54,988 bases of DNA, taken from NCBI GenBank assembly GCA_024398595.1, contig JAKSIX010000008.1, positions 1 through 54,988 of the forward strand, read 5' to 3'. Positions within the stretch are counted from its first letter, which is position 1. Each line of letters opens with the position of its first letter. The stretch is from Bacteroidaceae bacterium (GTDB lineage: Bacteria; Bacteroidota; Bacteroidia; Bacteroidales; Bacteroidaceae). Below are positions 36,317 through 44,895 of this stretch, piece by piece. The notes under the pieces are model-generated. The model made no database searches and was not told where the DNA came from. It saw nothing but the letters and a program-made list of their open reading frames with translations. Position numbers and translations under genes: made by a program.

Positions 36317-36916
36317 TTACAGCATATCATTTTCAAGCAGATAAATGATTTCTTCAATATCTGCATCGGCGCCGGTAGGATCGTATTCCTTTTTAAGTGT
36401 GGCTCCGAACAGTGAGGCGAATACCTGATAGAAATTGGCTCTGAACTTGCCTATGAAAGCATTTATAAGTTCATAGCTTGTCTGATTGCATTCCCTGTCT
36501 ATGAGCTTTATCAGCAGTTTTCCCTGTGACAGTGTAAGTTTTTTCATAATGGGGAAATACTGATTCCATACACCTTTCTCTACCTCTTCCAGATGTTTTT
36601 TCTGTGCATCCTCATCAGGTAATGTCTGCAGGTAGAGATAGGTCTCCACCAGAACAGCTTTTATTTCCTTGGAATAAGGATAGACCCTGACGACATCGCG
36701 CACGAGCTTGTCATACTTTCTCTGCTTGCTTTTTTTTGTAAAATTCTTCCTGCCGTAGATATTGACCTCCATCAGTTCAAATGACGGTATGGTATCTCCA
36801 TTGACAACAGTGGAGAGTGCATAGAAAATCTTCTGCTGTCTCTCATCATCAATATCCGCCATCATTTGGAAAGACACGGATATCAGTAATGCAATCGTGA
36901 CAATTATTCTCTTCAT
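36317..36916 (-). CDS. DUF4294-family exported protein
   Basis: A 199-residue protein with an N-terminal signal peptide (IIVTIALLISVSFQMMA) and the conserved DUF4294 body: EVNIYGRKNFTKKSKQRKYDKLVRDVVRVYPYS is split across about residues 50-85, followed by LTLSQGKLLIKLIDRECNQTSYELI. The family is confined to Bacteroidetes, is found once per genome near housekeeping genes, and has no known function. It is monocistronic, convergent with the methyltransferase and divergent from the HhH barrel gene. The C-terminus is acidic (GADADIEEIIYLLEND). Confidence 0.85.
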   Translation of the reverse strand: MKRIIVTIALLISVSFQMMADIDDERQQKIFYALSTVVNGDTIPSFELMEVNIYGRKNFTKKSKQRKYDKLVRDVVRVYPYSKEIKAVLVETYLYLQTLPDEDAQKKHLEEVEKGVWNQYFPIMKKLTLSQGKLLIKLIDRECNQTSYELINAFIGKFRANFYQVFASLFGATLKKEYDPTGADADIEEIIYLLENDML

Positions 36917-36921
36917 CGTGA

Positions 36922-36929
36922 CAAAAATA
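36922..36929 (-). promoter_or_regulatory. -7 promoter element (TATTTTTG) for the DUF4294 gene
   Basis: Minus-strand TATTTTTG, a full match to TAnnTTTG, ends five bases before the ATG at 36916, which predicts a leaderless message as for pseI. Confidence 0.55.
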
Positions 36930-36992
36930 TTAAAGATTATGAAGAGGTATGATCATTTAACAGAGTTTATAACCGGTGACAGTGGAAATGTT

Positions 36993-37000
36993 TAATTTTG
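36993..37000 (+). promoter_or_regulatory. -7 promoter element (TAATTTTG) for the HhH barrel gene
   Basis: Full match to TAnnTTTG, 15 bases before ATG 37016. It overlaps the TTG at 36998, which rules that codon out as a start. Predicted leader about nine bases. Confidence 0.55.
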
Positions 37001-37015
37001 AAGAAATCGAAAACC

Positions 37016-39091
37016 ATGAAACACATTTTTTCCGCACGTACGTGCATAGTCTTTCTATTTATAGCATCGGGTATTTACGTTTATCCGCAAAATTACACAG
37101 CCGGTTCGGATGCCGGTTTTGAGCATTTTCTGTCAACCTTGTTCCAGGAAGAGGATTTTTCAGGCGAAAAATACGCAGATATGTACGATATGCTTGTAGA
37201 AATGCACGATAATCCGATAGACATAAATTCCGCTACTGTGTCCCAGCTTTCCTCATTGCCCTTCCTTTCTTCGCAGCAGATAGAGGATATTCAGGCGTAT
37301 ATATACATTTACGGCAATATGAAGTCTCTTGGAGAACTGATGATGGTAGGCAGTCTGGATTATGATACACGCAGGTATCTGTCGTATTTCGTGTATGCCG
37401 GTGAAGGAAAAAAAGAGAAAGATGGGCTCAGCCTGAGGGATGTTGCAAAATACGGGCGCGGGCTGCTTCTGACGCGCACTGAGATACCTCTGTACCAGCG
37501 TTCAGGCTATGCGTACCATTCTCCCGAAGAACTGTTGCGTTATCCTAACCGTGCGTATGCCGGCGATGCCATAAAGAACAATGTGAAATATACTTTCTCG
37601 TGGCACAATATCGTGAGGATAGGGTTATCGGCAGACAAGGATCCTGGAGAAATGTGGTTTCAGAGGCAACCGCTGTGGATGGATTTCGTATCTGCGTACA
37701 TTTCCCTTTCCGATATAGGACGTATAGAGAATCTGCTCATCGGGAATATCAGAGCCTCTTTCGGTCAGGGTCTTATTGTCAATGACGGTTTCGGTATGGG
37801 CAAAAGCACCGTCTATGCCTCCATAGACCGGCCTATGTCCGGCCTGCGTTCTTCCTTGAGCAAGAGCGGTTACGTGACAGGTGCGGGTTCCACCCTGCGA
37901 TTCGGACATCTGTCCGTATCGGCTCTTGTATCATATACGGGCAGGGATGCCACACTGAATGAATCCGGGCAGATAACGTCTATTGTTGAGGACGGTTATC
38001 ACCGTACAGCTTCTGAATTGTCAAAGAGACATAATACAAAGGAACTGTTGTCGCTGCTGCATCTGAACTGGCACGGAAACGGCATTGATGTAGGATCCAC
38101 GTTCCTGTCCGATAATTTTGATCGCGAGTTTGAGAAAATCCCCTGCCGCTACGGAGCGGACGGTATTTTTACAAGTATGATGTGGAATGCCGGTCTGGAT
38201 TACTCCGTGCGCCGCACAAAGTTCAGTATATACGGGGAGACAGCCTTGTGTGATAACCTGTCCATTGCCTCAATCAACACATTCAGGCTGCGTTTGGGGC
38301 GTAGCGGATGGCTGTCTCTGTCATACAGGGAATATGGTTCCGGTTACAGGGCCCTTCACAGCAATAGTCTGGCGGAAAATGATGTCTCAAACGAACGCGG
38401 CCTGTACCTGTCGTCAGATTTCCATATCGGAGACATAGAAATATACGTATATTCGGACTTTGCATATTTTTCCGCACCAACGGGCAAGGCTTCGCTTCCA
38501 TCGTATTGTATGGATTCCCAGATGATGCTGACGTATGCCCCCCGCAATGCTGCCGATGCCCTTGATTTCAGATACAGGCTGAAGGCTAAAGAGCAGGACT
38601 GCAAGAGTTATGGCGGTCTGTCCTATAAGGATACCGGCAGGGCAAGGTTGCGCTGGACCCATACGTTTATGTCCGGTATAGAGTTAAAGTCGCAGCTGAA
38701 CGCCGTGCATTGTTATTTTCCCGATACAGGTTTCAGCAAAGGTTTTGCCATTATGGAAGCACTGTCATTGAAACAGGACATTCACTGTCTGTCGGGTTCT
38801 GTATCGCTGTGCTACTTTGACACAGACAATTATGACACTTCAATATCTGTCTATGAAAACGGCCTTCAGAATGCATATAATTTTCTGACGCTGTACGGGC
38901 ACGGCCTGCGCGGCTCGGTTGTACTGCGTTGCCGGATTTCAGCAAAAGCCTCCCTGATGGCCAAATTCGGAAGCACTTTATATTTTGACCGTGAGTCAAT
39001 AGGTTCATCCCAGCAGGAGATAGACAGCTTCCACAAGGAAGACATATCCCTGCAGCTCCGTATGAAGTTTCAGAAAAACAGGCGGCGTTAG
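37016..39091 (+). CDS. Helix-hairpin-helix domain plus outer-membrane beta-barrel protein
   Basis: A 691-residue exported protein with a signal peptide (about residues 1-24). A ComEA-like helix-hairpin-helix pair lies at about residues 60-115 (DINSATVSQLSSLPFLSS...QIEDIQAYI). A long beta-rich part of about 550 residues follows with alternating aromatic strands typical of outer-membrane barrels (GLSYKDTGRARLRWTHTF, LRGSVVLRCRI). HhH motifs bind DNA backbones in ComEA, which raises the idea of surface DNA handling, but the family has no assigned role. Residue I used as the start is ATG 37016 (MKHIFSARTC). It overlaps the lgt gene by four bases at the 3' end, convergently. Confidence 0.75.
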   Translation: MKHIFSARTCIVFLFIASGIYVYPQNYTAGSDAGFEHFLSTLFQEEDFSGEKYADMYDMLVEMHDNPIDINSATVSQLSSLPFLSSQQIEDIQAYIYIYGNMKSLGELMMVGSLDYDTRRYLSYFVYAGEGKKEKDGLSLRDVAKYGRGLLLTRTEIPLYQRSGYAYHSPEELLRYPNRAYAGDAIKNNVKYTFSWHNIVRIGLSADKDPGEMWFQRQPLWMDFVSAYISLSDIGRIENLLIGNIRASFGQGLIVNDGFGMGKSTVYASIDRPMSGLRSSLSKSGYVTGAGSTLRFGHLSVSALVSYTGRDATLNESGQITSIVEDGYHRTASELSKRHNTKELLSLLHLNWHGNGIDVGSTFLSDNFDREFEKIPCRYGADGIFTSMMWNAGLDYSVRRTKFSIYGETALCDNLSIASINTFRLRLGRSGWLSLSYREYGSGYRALHSNSLAENDVSNERGLYLSSDFHIGDIEIYVYSDFAYFSAPTGKASLPSYCMDSQMMLTYAPRNAADALDFRYRLKAKEQDCKSYGGLSYKDTGRARLRWTHTFMSGIELKSQLNAVHCYFPDTGFSKGFAIMEALSLKQDIHCLSGSVSLCYFDTDNYDTSISVYENGLQNAYNFLTLYGHGLRGSVVLRCRISAKASLMAKFGSTLYFDRESIGSSQQEIDSFHKEDISLQLRMKFQKNRRR

Positions 39092-39951
39092 CGTTTGCTG
39101 TCGGTCTGATGCCTTACAGAGTGGTGTCTGATGCTCAGGCTATATTTTATAAGGCAGATTCCCGCTATTACGAAAGGTATGCTGAGTATCTGTCCCATAT
39201 CAATGGGCAGTGCTTCCTCCCATGGTGATTGGACTTCCTTGAAGAATTCAACGAAGAATCTGAATGCAAAGATGGCCGTGAGGCAGAATCCTATGTAGAA
39301 TCCCTTGCCTACAAGCTCCTTGTGCCTTTTGTAGATAATGGATATTATCACGAATATCACCAGATATGCCAAGGCTTCATATAACTGTGCCGGATGTCGT
39401 GGAAAATCCTCCCCGAGTTGTGCAAAGACGAATCCGAAATCAGTTCCTGTGGCCTTGCCGACAATTTCCGAATTCATCAGATTACCCAGTCGTATGCAGC
39501 AGGCTGTAGCTGGAGTGGCCACGCAGACCAGATCCAGAACGGTCAGAAGTCTCACCTTGTATTTGTGGCTATACAGCAGTATTCCGATAAAAATTCCTAT
39601 TGTACCTCCGTGACTTGCCAGTCCGCTGTATCCTGTAAAATGGAACGACGGCGTAAAACTGACAGGTAATATCATCTCAACCATCGTTGCCGGACTGCTG
39701 AAATAGTATCCCGGATCATAGAAGATGCAGTGACCGAGCCTTGCGCCGATGAGTATGCTCAGAAAACAGTACAGAAACAGAGGCTCAAAGCGCTCCTGCT
39801 CTATCTTCATGTCCTTGAAGTATTTTTTTACCAACAGATACGCGGCAGCAAGCCCGATGACCCACATAAGTGAGTAGTAGCGTATGGGAAACCCGCCAAG
39901 AGTAAACAAATCTATGTCGGGATTCCAGATTATATGGCAGAGTCGGCTCAT
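39088..39951 (-). CDS. lgt: Prolipoprotein diacylglyceryl transferase
   Basis: A 287-residue integral membrane enzyme. It has the N-terminal WNPDIDLFTLGGFPIRYYS segment typical of Bacteroidales Lgt, the catalytic RLGHCIFYDPGYY and GLASHGGTIGI stretches, the Lgt signature RLGNLMNSEIVGKATGTD with its invariant Arg, Asn and Glu, and RHPAQLYEAL. Seven transmembrane helices are expected. It transfers diacylglycerol from phosphatidylglycerol to the lipobox cysteine, the first step of lipoprotein maturation. It begins 12 bases after ychF and is probably co-transcribed with it. Confidence 0.96.
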   Translation of the reverse strand: MSRLCHIIWNPDIDLFTLGGFPIRYYSLMWVIGLAAAYLLVKKYFKDMKIEQERFEPLFLYCFLSILIGARLGHCIFYDPGYYFSSPATMVEMILPVSFTPSFHFTGYSGLASHGGTIGIFIGILLYSHKYKVRLLTVLDLVCVATPATACCIRLGNLMNSEIVGKATGTDFGFVFAQLGEDFPRHPAQLYEALAYLVIFVIISIIYKRHKELVGKGFYIGFCLTAIFAFRFFVEFFKEVQSPWEEALPIDMGQILSIPFVIAGICLIKYSLSIRHHSVRHQTDSKR

Positions 39952-39963
39952 ATTTTTTACCCC

Positions 39964-41064
39964 TTAAACATTAAATCTGAAGTGCATTATATCACCATCC
40001 TGAACAACATAGTCCTTGCCTTCAACATACAGTTTTCCGGCATCGCGGATGGCACTCTCCGAACCAAGCGATACATAATCTTCATACTTTATCACTTCTG
40101 CCCGGATGAATCCTTTTTCGAAATCGGAATGTATCACGCCTGCACACTGTGGAGCCTTCCAGCCTTTGCGGTATGTCCACGCCTTGACCTCCATAGGTCC
40201 CGCAGTGATGAAAGTCTCCAGGTTCAGAAGTCTGAATGCGGATTTGATAAGTCTTGTTACGCCGGATTCCTCCAGTCCAAGCTCGTCCAAGAACATCTGC
40301 CTGTCCTCGTATGATTCCAGTTCTGCAATCTCGGATTCTGTTTTGGCGGCGATGACCAGAATTTCAGCATTCTCATCCTTAATGGCTTCGCGGACCATTT
40401 CCACGTATTTGTTACCGGTCTTTACACTTGCATCATCCACATTGCACACGTATAGGACAGGCTTGGATGTCAGCAGAAACTGTTCTGCCGCGATTTTCTG
40501 CTCATCCTTCGATTCAAAAGTGACCGTTCTCGCCGATTTACCCTGCATCAGTGCATCGCGGTAGGCCGTCAGCACCTGGCATACCTGCTTTGCCTGCTTA
40601 TCGCCTACGGCCGCCTGTTTCTGTATTTTCTGCAGGCGGGTATCAATACTCTCCAAATCCTTTATCTGCAGCTCCAGATCAATGACTTCCTTGTCGCGGA
40701 CAGGATTGACTGAACCGTCAACGTGTGTCACGTTATCATCATCGAAGCAGCGCAGTACGTGAATGATGGCATCGCATTCCCTGATGTTGCCGAGAAATCT
40801 GTTACCAAGCCCCTCGCCCTTACTTGCACCTTTTACGAGTCCGGCAATATCGACAATTTCAACGGTAGCCGGTACTATCCTTCCCGGGTTCACCAGTTCC
40901 GCCAGCCTGTTGAGGCGCTCATCCGGAACGGTAATCGTACCTACGTTCGGTTCTATGGTGCAGAACGGGAAGTTTGCCGCCTGTGCCTTGGCCGATGACA
41001 GACAATTGAAAAGTGTTGATTTACCCACATTGGGAAGTCCCACTATACCACATTGCAAAGCCAT
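39964..41064 (-). CDS. ychF: Redox-regulated ATPase YchF/OLA1
   Basis: A 366-residue Obg-related GTPase-fold protein with ATP preference. The P-loop is GLPNVGKST close to the N-terminus (about residues 7-15), and switch regions include DIAGLVKGASKGEGLGN. The C-terminal TGS domain ends FRFNV, with DYVVQDGDIMHF. YchF binds ribosomes and is redox regulated. I chose ATG 41064 (MALQCGIVG), the usual start of the family, over ATG 41073. The promoter element at 41087-41094 fits both. Downstream of it is lgt. Confidence 0.95.
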   Translation of the reverse strand: MALQCGIVGLPNVGKSTLFNCLSSAKAQAANFPFCTIEPNVGTITVPDERLNRLAELVNPGRIVPATVEIVDIAGLVKGASKGEGLGNRFLGNIRECDAIIHVLRCFDDDNVTHVDGSVNPVRDKEVIDLELQIKDLESIDTRLQKIQKQAAVGDKQAKQVCQVLTAYRDALMQGKSARTVTFESKDEQKIAAEQFLLTSKPVLYVCNVDDASVKTGNKYVEMVREAIKDENAEILVIAAKTESEIAELESYEDRQMFLDELGLEESGVTRLIKSAFRLLNLETFITAGPMEVKAWTYRKGWKAPQCAGVIHSDFEKGFIRAEVIKYEDYVSLGSESAIRDAGKLYVEGKDYVVQDGDIMHFRFNV

Positions 41065-41086
41065 ATCATTCAAGTTTTTCTAAATG

Positions 41087-41094
41087 CAAAGGTA
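41087..41094 (-). promoter_or_regulatory. -7 promoter element (TACCTTTG) for ychF-lgt
   Basis: Minus-strand TACCTTTG, full match to TAnnTTTG, with a predicted leader of about 16 bases before ATG 41064. Confidence 0.6.
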
Positions 41095-41124
41095 ATCATT
41101 ATTTTTCTTAACCCTCACCTATAT

Positions 41125-43857
41125 TCAATGGGCTTCCAGCCAGTTGTCACCCCAGCCGCAGTCGGCAATCAGTTTCACCGACATCCGGTATGCTTCCTGC
41201 ATCTGCTGTGTTACAATGTTGCGTACCATATCCTCCTCACCGGGAATGACATTGAAGTTCAGTTCATCGTGTACCTGGAGTATCATACTTGATTTCAGTC
41301 CGGCCTTTTTGAATTCGCGGCTTATATTCACCATAGCATATTTTATGATGTCTGCCGCGCTTCCCTGAATCGGGGCGTTCACAGCGTTCCTTTCGGCATA
41401 TCCTCTTACCGTGGCATTGTGCGATGTGATGTCCGGCAGGTAGCGTTTGCGGTGCATTATGGTTTCCACATATCCTTTCTGACGCGCCTCCTCAATCTGG
41501 CCTGTTATATACGTCCTTATATCGGGATATGTCAGGAAATAGTTGTCAATCAGTTCCTTTGCTTCTGTCCTGCTGACTTTCATCCTCTCAGCGAGTCCGA
41601 ATGCGGAAATACCGTAGATAATTCCGAAGTTGGCGGTCTTGGCTTTGGCTCTCTCTGTTTTGGTGACTTCCGATATCGGCTTATGGAAAATCTTTGCCGC
41701 AGTTGCCGCGTGTATGTCCTCACCCTTTTCAAAATCCTCTATCATATTCCTGTCGTGGCTCAGATGTGCCATTATCCTCAGTTCTATCTGTGAATAATCT
41801 GCGGAGAAAAACTTACATCCCGGATCAGGAATGAAAGCTTTTCTCACCTCTTTGCCATCCTCATCGCGTATCGGTATATTCTGCAGGTTCGGTCCGCTTG
41901 AGCTCAGACGGCCTGTGGCTGTCACTGTCTGATTGAACGATGTATGAATTTTCCCCGTGCGCGGGTTTATCAGTTGTGGCAGTGCATCCACGTATGTGCC
42001 GATGAGTTTCTTCAAACCTCTGTATTCAAGAATCTTCCCGACTATCGGACTTTTGTCCCTCAGACTTTCCAGCACCTCCTCTGATGTCACGTATTGTCCG
42101 CTCTTGGTCTTCTTTGCCTTGTCTGTTACTTTCAGTCTGTCAAACAGTACATCTCCAACCTGTTTTGGTGACAATATGTTGAAGTTCAGTCCTGCAAGGG
42201 TGTATACCTCATCTTCTATCCTGTGAAGCCTTTCTGTAAACAGACCGCTGCTTTCCTTGAGTGCATCCGTATCAAGACTCACGCCACACCTTTCCATATC
42301 TGCCAATGTGCTTACCAGTGGCATCTCCACTTCGCGGAAAAAGGCCGTGGTGTTGTCTTTCTCCAGTTCGTCTTCCAATATCGGACGCAGTCTCAGTGCC
42401 AACAGAGCCTTGATGCAGGAAGTGCGGCTGAGTCTTTCTATATCAGGCTTGAAGAACAGCATTCCTGATGATGCCGTCTGCTCATTTTCTTCGATATCCA
42501 CGCTCTCGTGGAGATAGGTCTCGGACAGATGTTCCAGAGTGTGCCGTTGTTCCGGCTGAATCACGTAGTGTGCTACCATCGTATCAAAAAGCTCGCCTTT
42601 CAGTTCAATTCCGGAATTTGCCATAGCAAGAATGAGTGGCTTCAGGTTGTGACATGTCTTTCCGATTCTGTCATTGCTGAACAGCGTGGCTGCTGCCTGT
42701 AAGATTGTATCTCTTTCTATTCCGGCTTCCGGTATATCAATGTACCAGGCCCGGGTTGTTTCGGTGCATATTGCAATTCCTATGATTTTGGCATCAACGG
42801 CGGCATCGTCTGTCGTATCCATCTGGAATGATATGTTTTCCGTGTCAGACAATTGCCGTGCCAAATCGCATACATCCTTCTTGTTATCAATAACTTGTAC
42901 CTGCAAATAGCTGCTGTCAAACCCTCTGAGAATCGGGTTTTCTGCGTCAGCTGTACCATTGCCCGCAAATATGTCAGGGAAATTGCGTTCCTCTTTCGTT
43001 ATTCTTCCGAGCAATCCGTGCATTTCCAAGCCGCCAAGGATTGACGCGAGTCTTGTCATATCGGGTCTTTCCTTTTTGAGTGATTCCATATTCAGGCTAA
43101 TCGGGACATCAGTCCTTATTGTTGCGAGCATTTTGCTGAATCTTATCTGTTCCGCGTTGCTCTCGATTTTCTCTTTTAACGAGCCTTTCAGCTTGTCTGT
43201 ATTCTCTATGAGATTCTCAATGCTTCCGAAATCCGAGATAAGTTTCTGAGCCGTCTTGGGTCCTACTCCCGGACATCCCGGAATATTGTCAGCACTGTCG
43301 CCCATCAGTCCGAGCAGGTCTATTATCTGGCTTGTATTGACGATACCGTATTTTTCAAGAACCTCTTTGGGTCCGAGAACATCGTAACCCTTGTCACCGA
43401 ATCTTGGCCTGTACAGGAGTGATGTGTCGGTCACAAGCTGGCAGTAGTCCTTGTCCGGTGTCAGCATATATGTGACAATTCCATTTTCATTGGCCTGTTT
43501 CGCCAAAGTGCCGATGACATCGTCTGCCTCAAATCCTTTCACCTCAAGAATTGGAATATTGTAGGCACTGATTATATCCTTGATAATCGGAACCGACAGC
43601 CTTATTACCTCGGGCGTCTCCTCGCGTTGTGCCTTATACTGCTCAAACAGCTTGTGTCTGAATGTACCTCCTTTGGGGTCGAATGCTATACCTATGTGCG
43701 TGGGATTCTCCTTTGTCAATATTTCCTGCAGCGTGTTTACGAACCCGAGAATGGCCGATGTATTCAGCCCTTTTGAGTTGATTCTTGGAGTCTTTATCAT
43801 CGCATAGTACGCGCGGTATATCAGTGCGTATGCGTCCAGAAGAAACAGTCTTTCCAT
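41125..43857 (-). CDS. polA: DNA polymerase I, with degenerate 3'-5' exonuclease motifs
   Basis: A 910-residue Pol I with three regions. The N-terminal 5' nuclease (about residues 1-290) has DAYALIYRAYYA, KGFEADDVIGTLA and GLMGDSADNIPGCPGVGPKTA. The polymerase domain has motif A (FSADYSQIELRIMAHLSHD), motif B (RAKAKTANFGIIYGISAFGL) and motif C (LQVHDELNFNV), all intact. The middle exonuclease-like domain (about residues 320-480) lacks the expected metal ligands: the DxE motif reads D347-T-T349 and the NxKYD-type motif reads NLKPL. Polymerase and flap nuclease activity are therefore expected, proofreading probably not. Divergent from the polyprenyl synthase gene across 57 bases. Confidence 0.95.
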   Translation of the reverse strand: MERLFLLDAYALIYRAYYAMIKTPRINSKGLNTSAILGFVNTLQEILTKENPTHIGIAFDPKGGTFRHKLFEQYKAQREETPEVIRLSVPIIKDIISAYNIPILEVKGFEADDVIGTLAKQANENGIVTYMLTPDKDYCQLVTDTSLLYRPRFGDKGYDVLGPKEVLEKYGIVNTSQIIDLLGLMGDSADNIPGCPGVGPKTAQKLISDFGSIENLIENTDKLKGSLKEKIESNAEQIRFSKMLATIRTDVPISLNMESLKKERPDMTRLASILGGLEMHGLLGRITKEERNFPDIFAGNGTADAENPILRGFDSSYLQVQVIDNKKDVCDLARQLSDTENISFQMDTTDDAAVDAKIIGIAICTETTRAWYIDIPEAGIERDTILQAAATLFSNDRIGKTCHNLKPLILAMANSGIELKGELFDTMVAHYVIQPEQRHTLEHLSETYLHESVDIEENEQTASSGMLFFKPDIERLSRTSCIKALLALRLRPILEDELEKDNTTAFFREVEMPLVSTLADMERCGVSLDTDALKESSGLFTERLHRIEDEVYTLAGLNFNILSPKQVGDVLFDRLKVTDKAKKTKSGQYVTSEEVLESLRDKSPIVGKILEYRGLKKLIGTYVDALPQLINPRTGKIHTSFNQTVTATGRLSSSGPNLQNIPIRDEDGKEVRKAFIPDPGCKFFSADYSQIELRIMAHLSHDRNMIEDFEKGEDIHAATAAKIFHKPISEVTKTERAKAKTANFGIIYGISAFGLAERMKVSRTEAKELIDNYFLTYPDIRTYITGQIEEARQKGYVETIMHRKRYLPDITSHNATVRGYAERNAVNAPIQGSAADIIKYAMVNISREFKKAGLKSSMILQVHDELNFNVIPGEEDMVRNIVTQQMQEAYRMSVKLIADCGWGDNWLEAH

Positions 43858-43897
43858 AATGCTCTTTCAAACTTTCCGTAAAAATAGTTATTTTTAC

Positions 43898-43905
43898 TAA
43901 CTTTG
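43898..43905 (+). promoter_or_regulatory. -7 promoter element (TAACTTTG) for the polyprenyl synthase gene
   Basis: Full match to TAnnTTTG, nine bases before ATG 43915 in the polA divergent gap, predicting a leader of about three bases. Confidence 0.6.
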
Positions 43906-43914
43906 CCCCGCTGA

Positions 43915-44895
43915 ATGATGTGGGGAATGGATTTGTTCAGATCAATTACAGAGCCTATTGACAGTGAGCTGAGCCGGTTCAAGGAGCATTTCAGTTCACT
44001 GTTGGATACAGACGATGCCAATCTTGCCGTATTGCTGGATTGTCTGAAAGCGCGTAACGGAAAGATGTTGCGTCCGGTCTTAGCCCTTCTCATCGGTAAA
44101 TACTACGGATTCCCCTCAGACAGCATATACAATGTTGCCGTTTCTTTAGAGTTGCTGCACACAGCAAGTCTGATACACGATGATGTGGTTGACAACAGTA
44201 TGCTCCGTCGCGGCAACGCCTCCTTCAATGCTATATTTGACAATAAAATGTCAATACTGTTCGGCGATTATGTAGTCGGGATGTCATTGGAGGAGATGGC
44301 TAAAACAGGTGATGGGAATGTATCCATTCTGTCTGGCATTTCAAAGACACTTTCCTCCGGTGAAATCGCTCAGTTAAGTGTCCGTTCAAGCTTGGAACTG
44401 TCGGAAGACAGTTACTTTGATATCATATCGCGGAAGACAGCCTGTCTTTTCTCCAACGTCGCGTATCTGGCAGCCCGCGTGTCCGGAGCCACAGAATCGG
44501 AGGCCTTGTCGTTTTCCGGATTCGGACGGATGTCGGGTCTGTGTTTCCAGATACGTGATGATATTTTTGATTATCTGCCCACAGAGTGTCTGGGAAAGCC
44601 GTCAGGCATTGATATGAGGGAGGGAAAGATTACTCTGCCTGCTATCTATGCATTGAATGCGTCAGGTCTTGACTGGTCTGATACGGTACGTGATATCAGG
44701 GGCTGCGTGGCTACCGACGAGCAGATAAAGGCTGTGACGGAATATACTATCGGGCATGGTGGTATCCGCTATGCTGAAAGCCGTATGCAGGAGTTCGCAT
44801 CGCAGGCTTTGGAGTTTCTGCCAGGGGATATGCCTGATACACTCCGTAGAGCCTTTTCCGATTATATTGACCTGGTAATCAGCCGGGAGCGTTAA
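43915..44895 (+). CDS. All-trans polyprenyl diphosphate synthase
   Basis: A 326-residue E-type prenyl synthase with both aspartate-rich motifs: D89-D-V-V-D93 within LLHTASLIHDDVVDNS, and D215-D-I-F-D219 within CFQIRDDIFDY. It condenses isopentenyl diphosphate units onto an allylic primer. The sequence resembles the long-chain (octaprenyl-type) enzymes that make the menaquinone tail, but residues controlling chain length cannot be judged reliably here. Possible starts are ATG 43915, 43918 and 43927 (MDLFRSITEPIDS). It is convergent with deoC, the ends overlapping by four bases. Confidence 0.9.
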   Translation: MMWGMDLFRSITEPIDSELSRFKEHFSSLLDTDDANLAVLLDCLKARNGKMLRPVLALLIGKYYGFPSDSIYNVAVSLELLHTASLIHDDVVDNSMLRRGNASFNAIFDNKMSILFGDYVVGMSLEEMAKTGDGNVSILSGISKTLSSGEIAQLSVRSSLELSEDSYFDIISRKTACLFSNVAYLAARVSGATESEALSFSGFGRMSGLCFQIRDDIFDYLPTECLGKPSGIDMREGKITLPAIYALNASGLDWSDTVRDIRGCVATDEQIKAVTEYTIGHGGIRYAESRMQEFASQALEFLPGDMPDTLRRAFSDYIDLVISRER

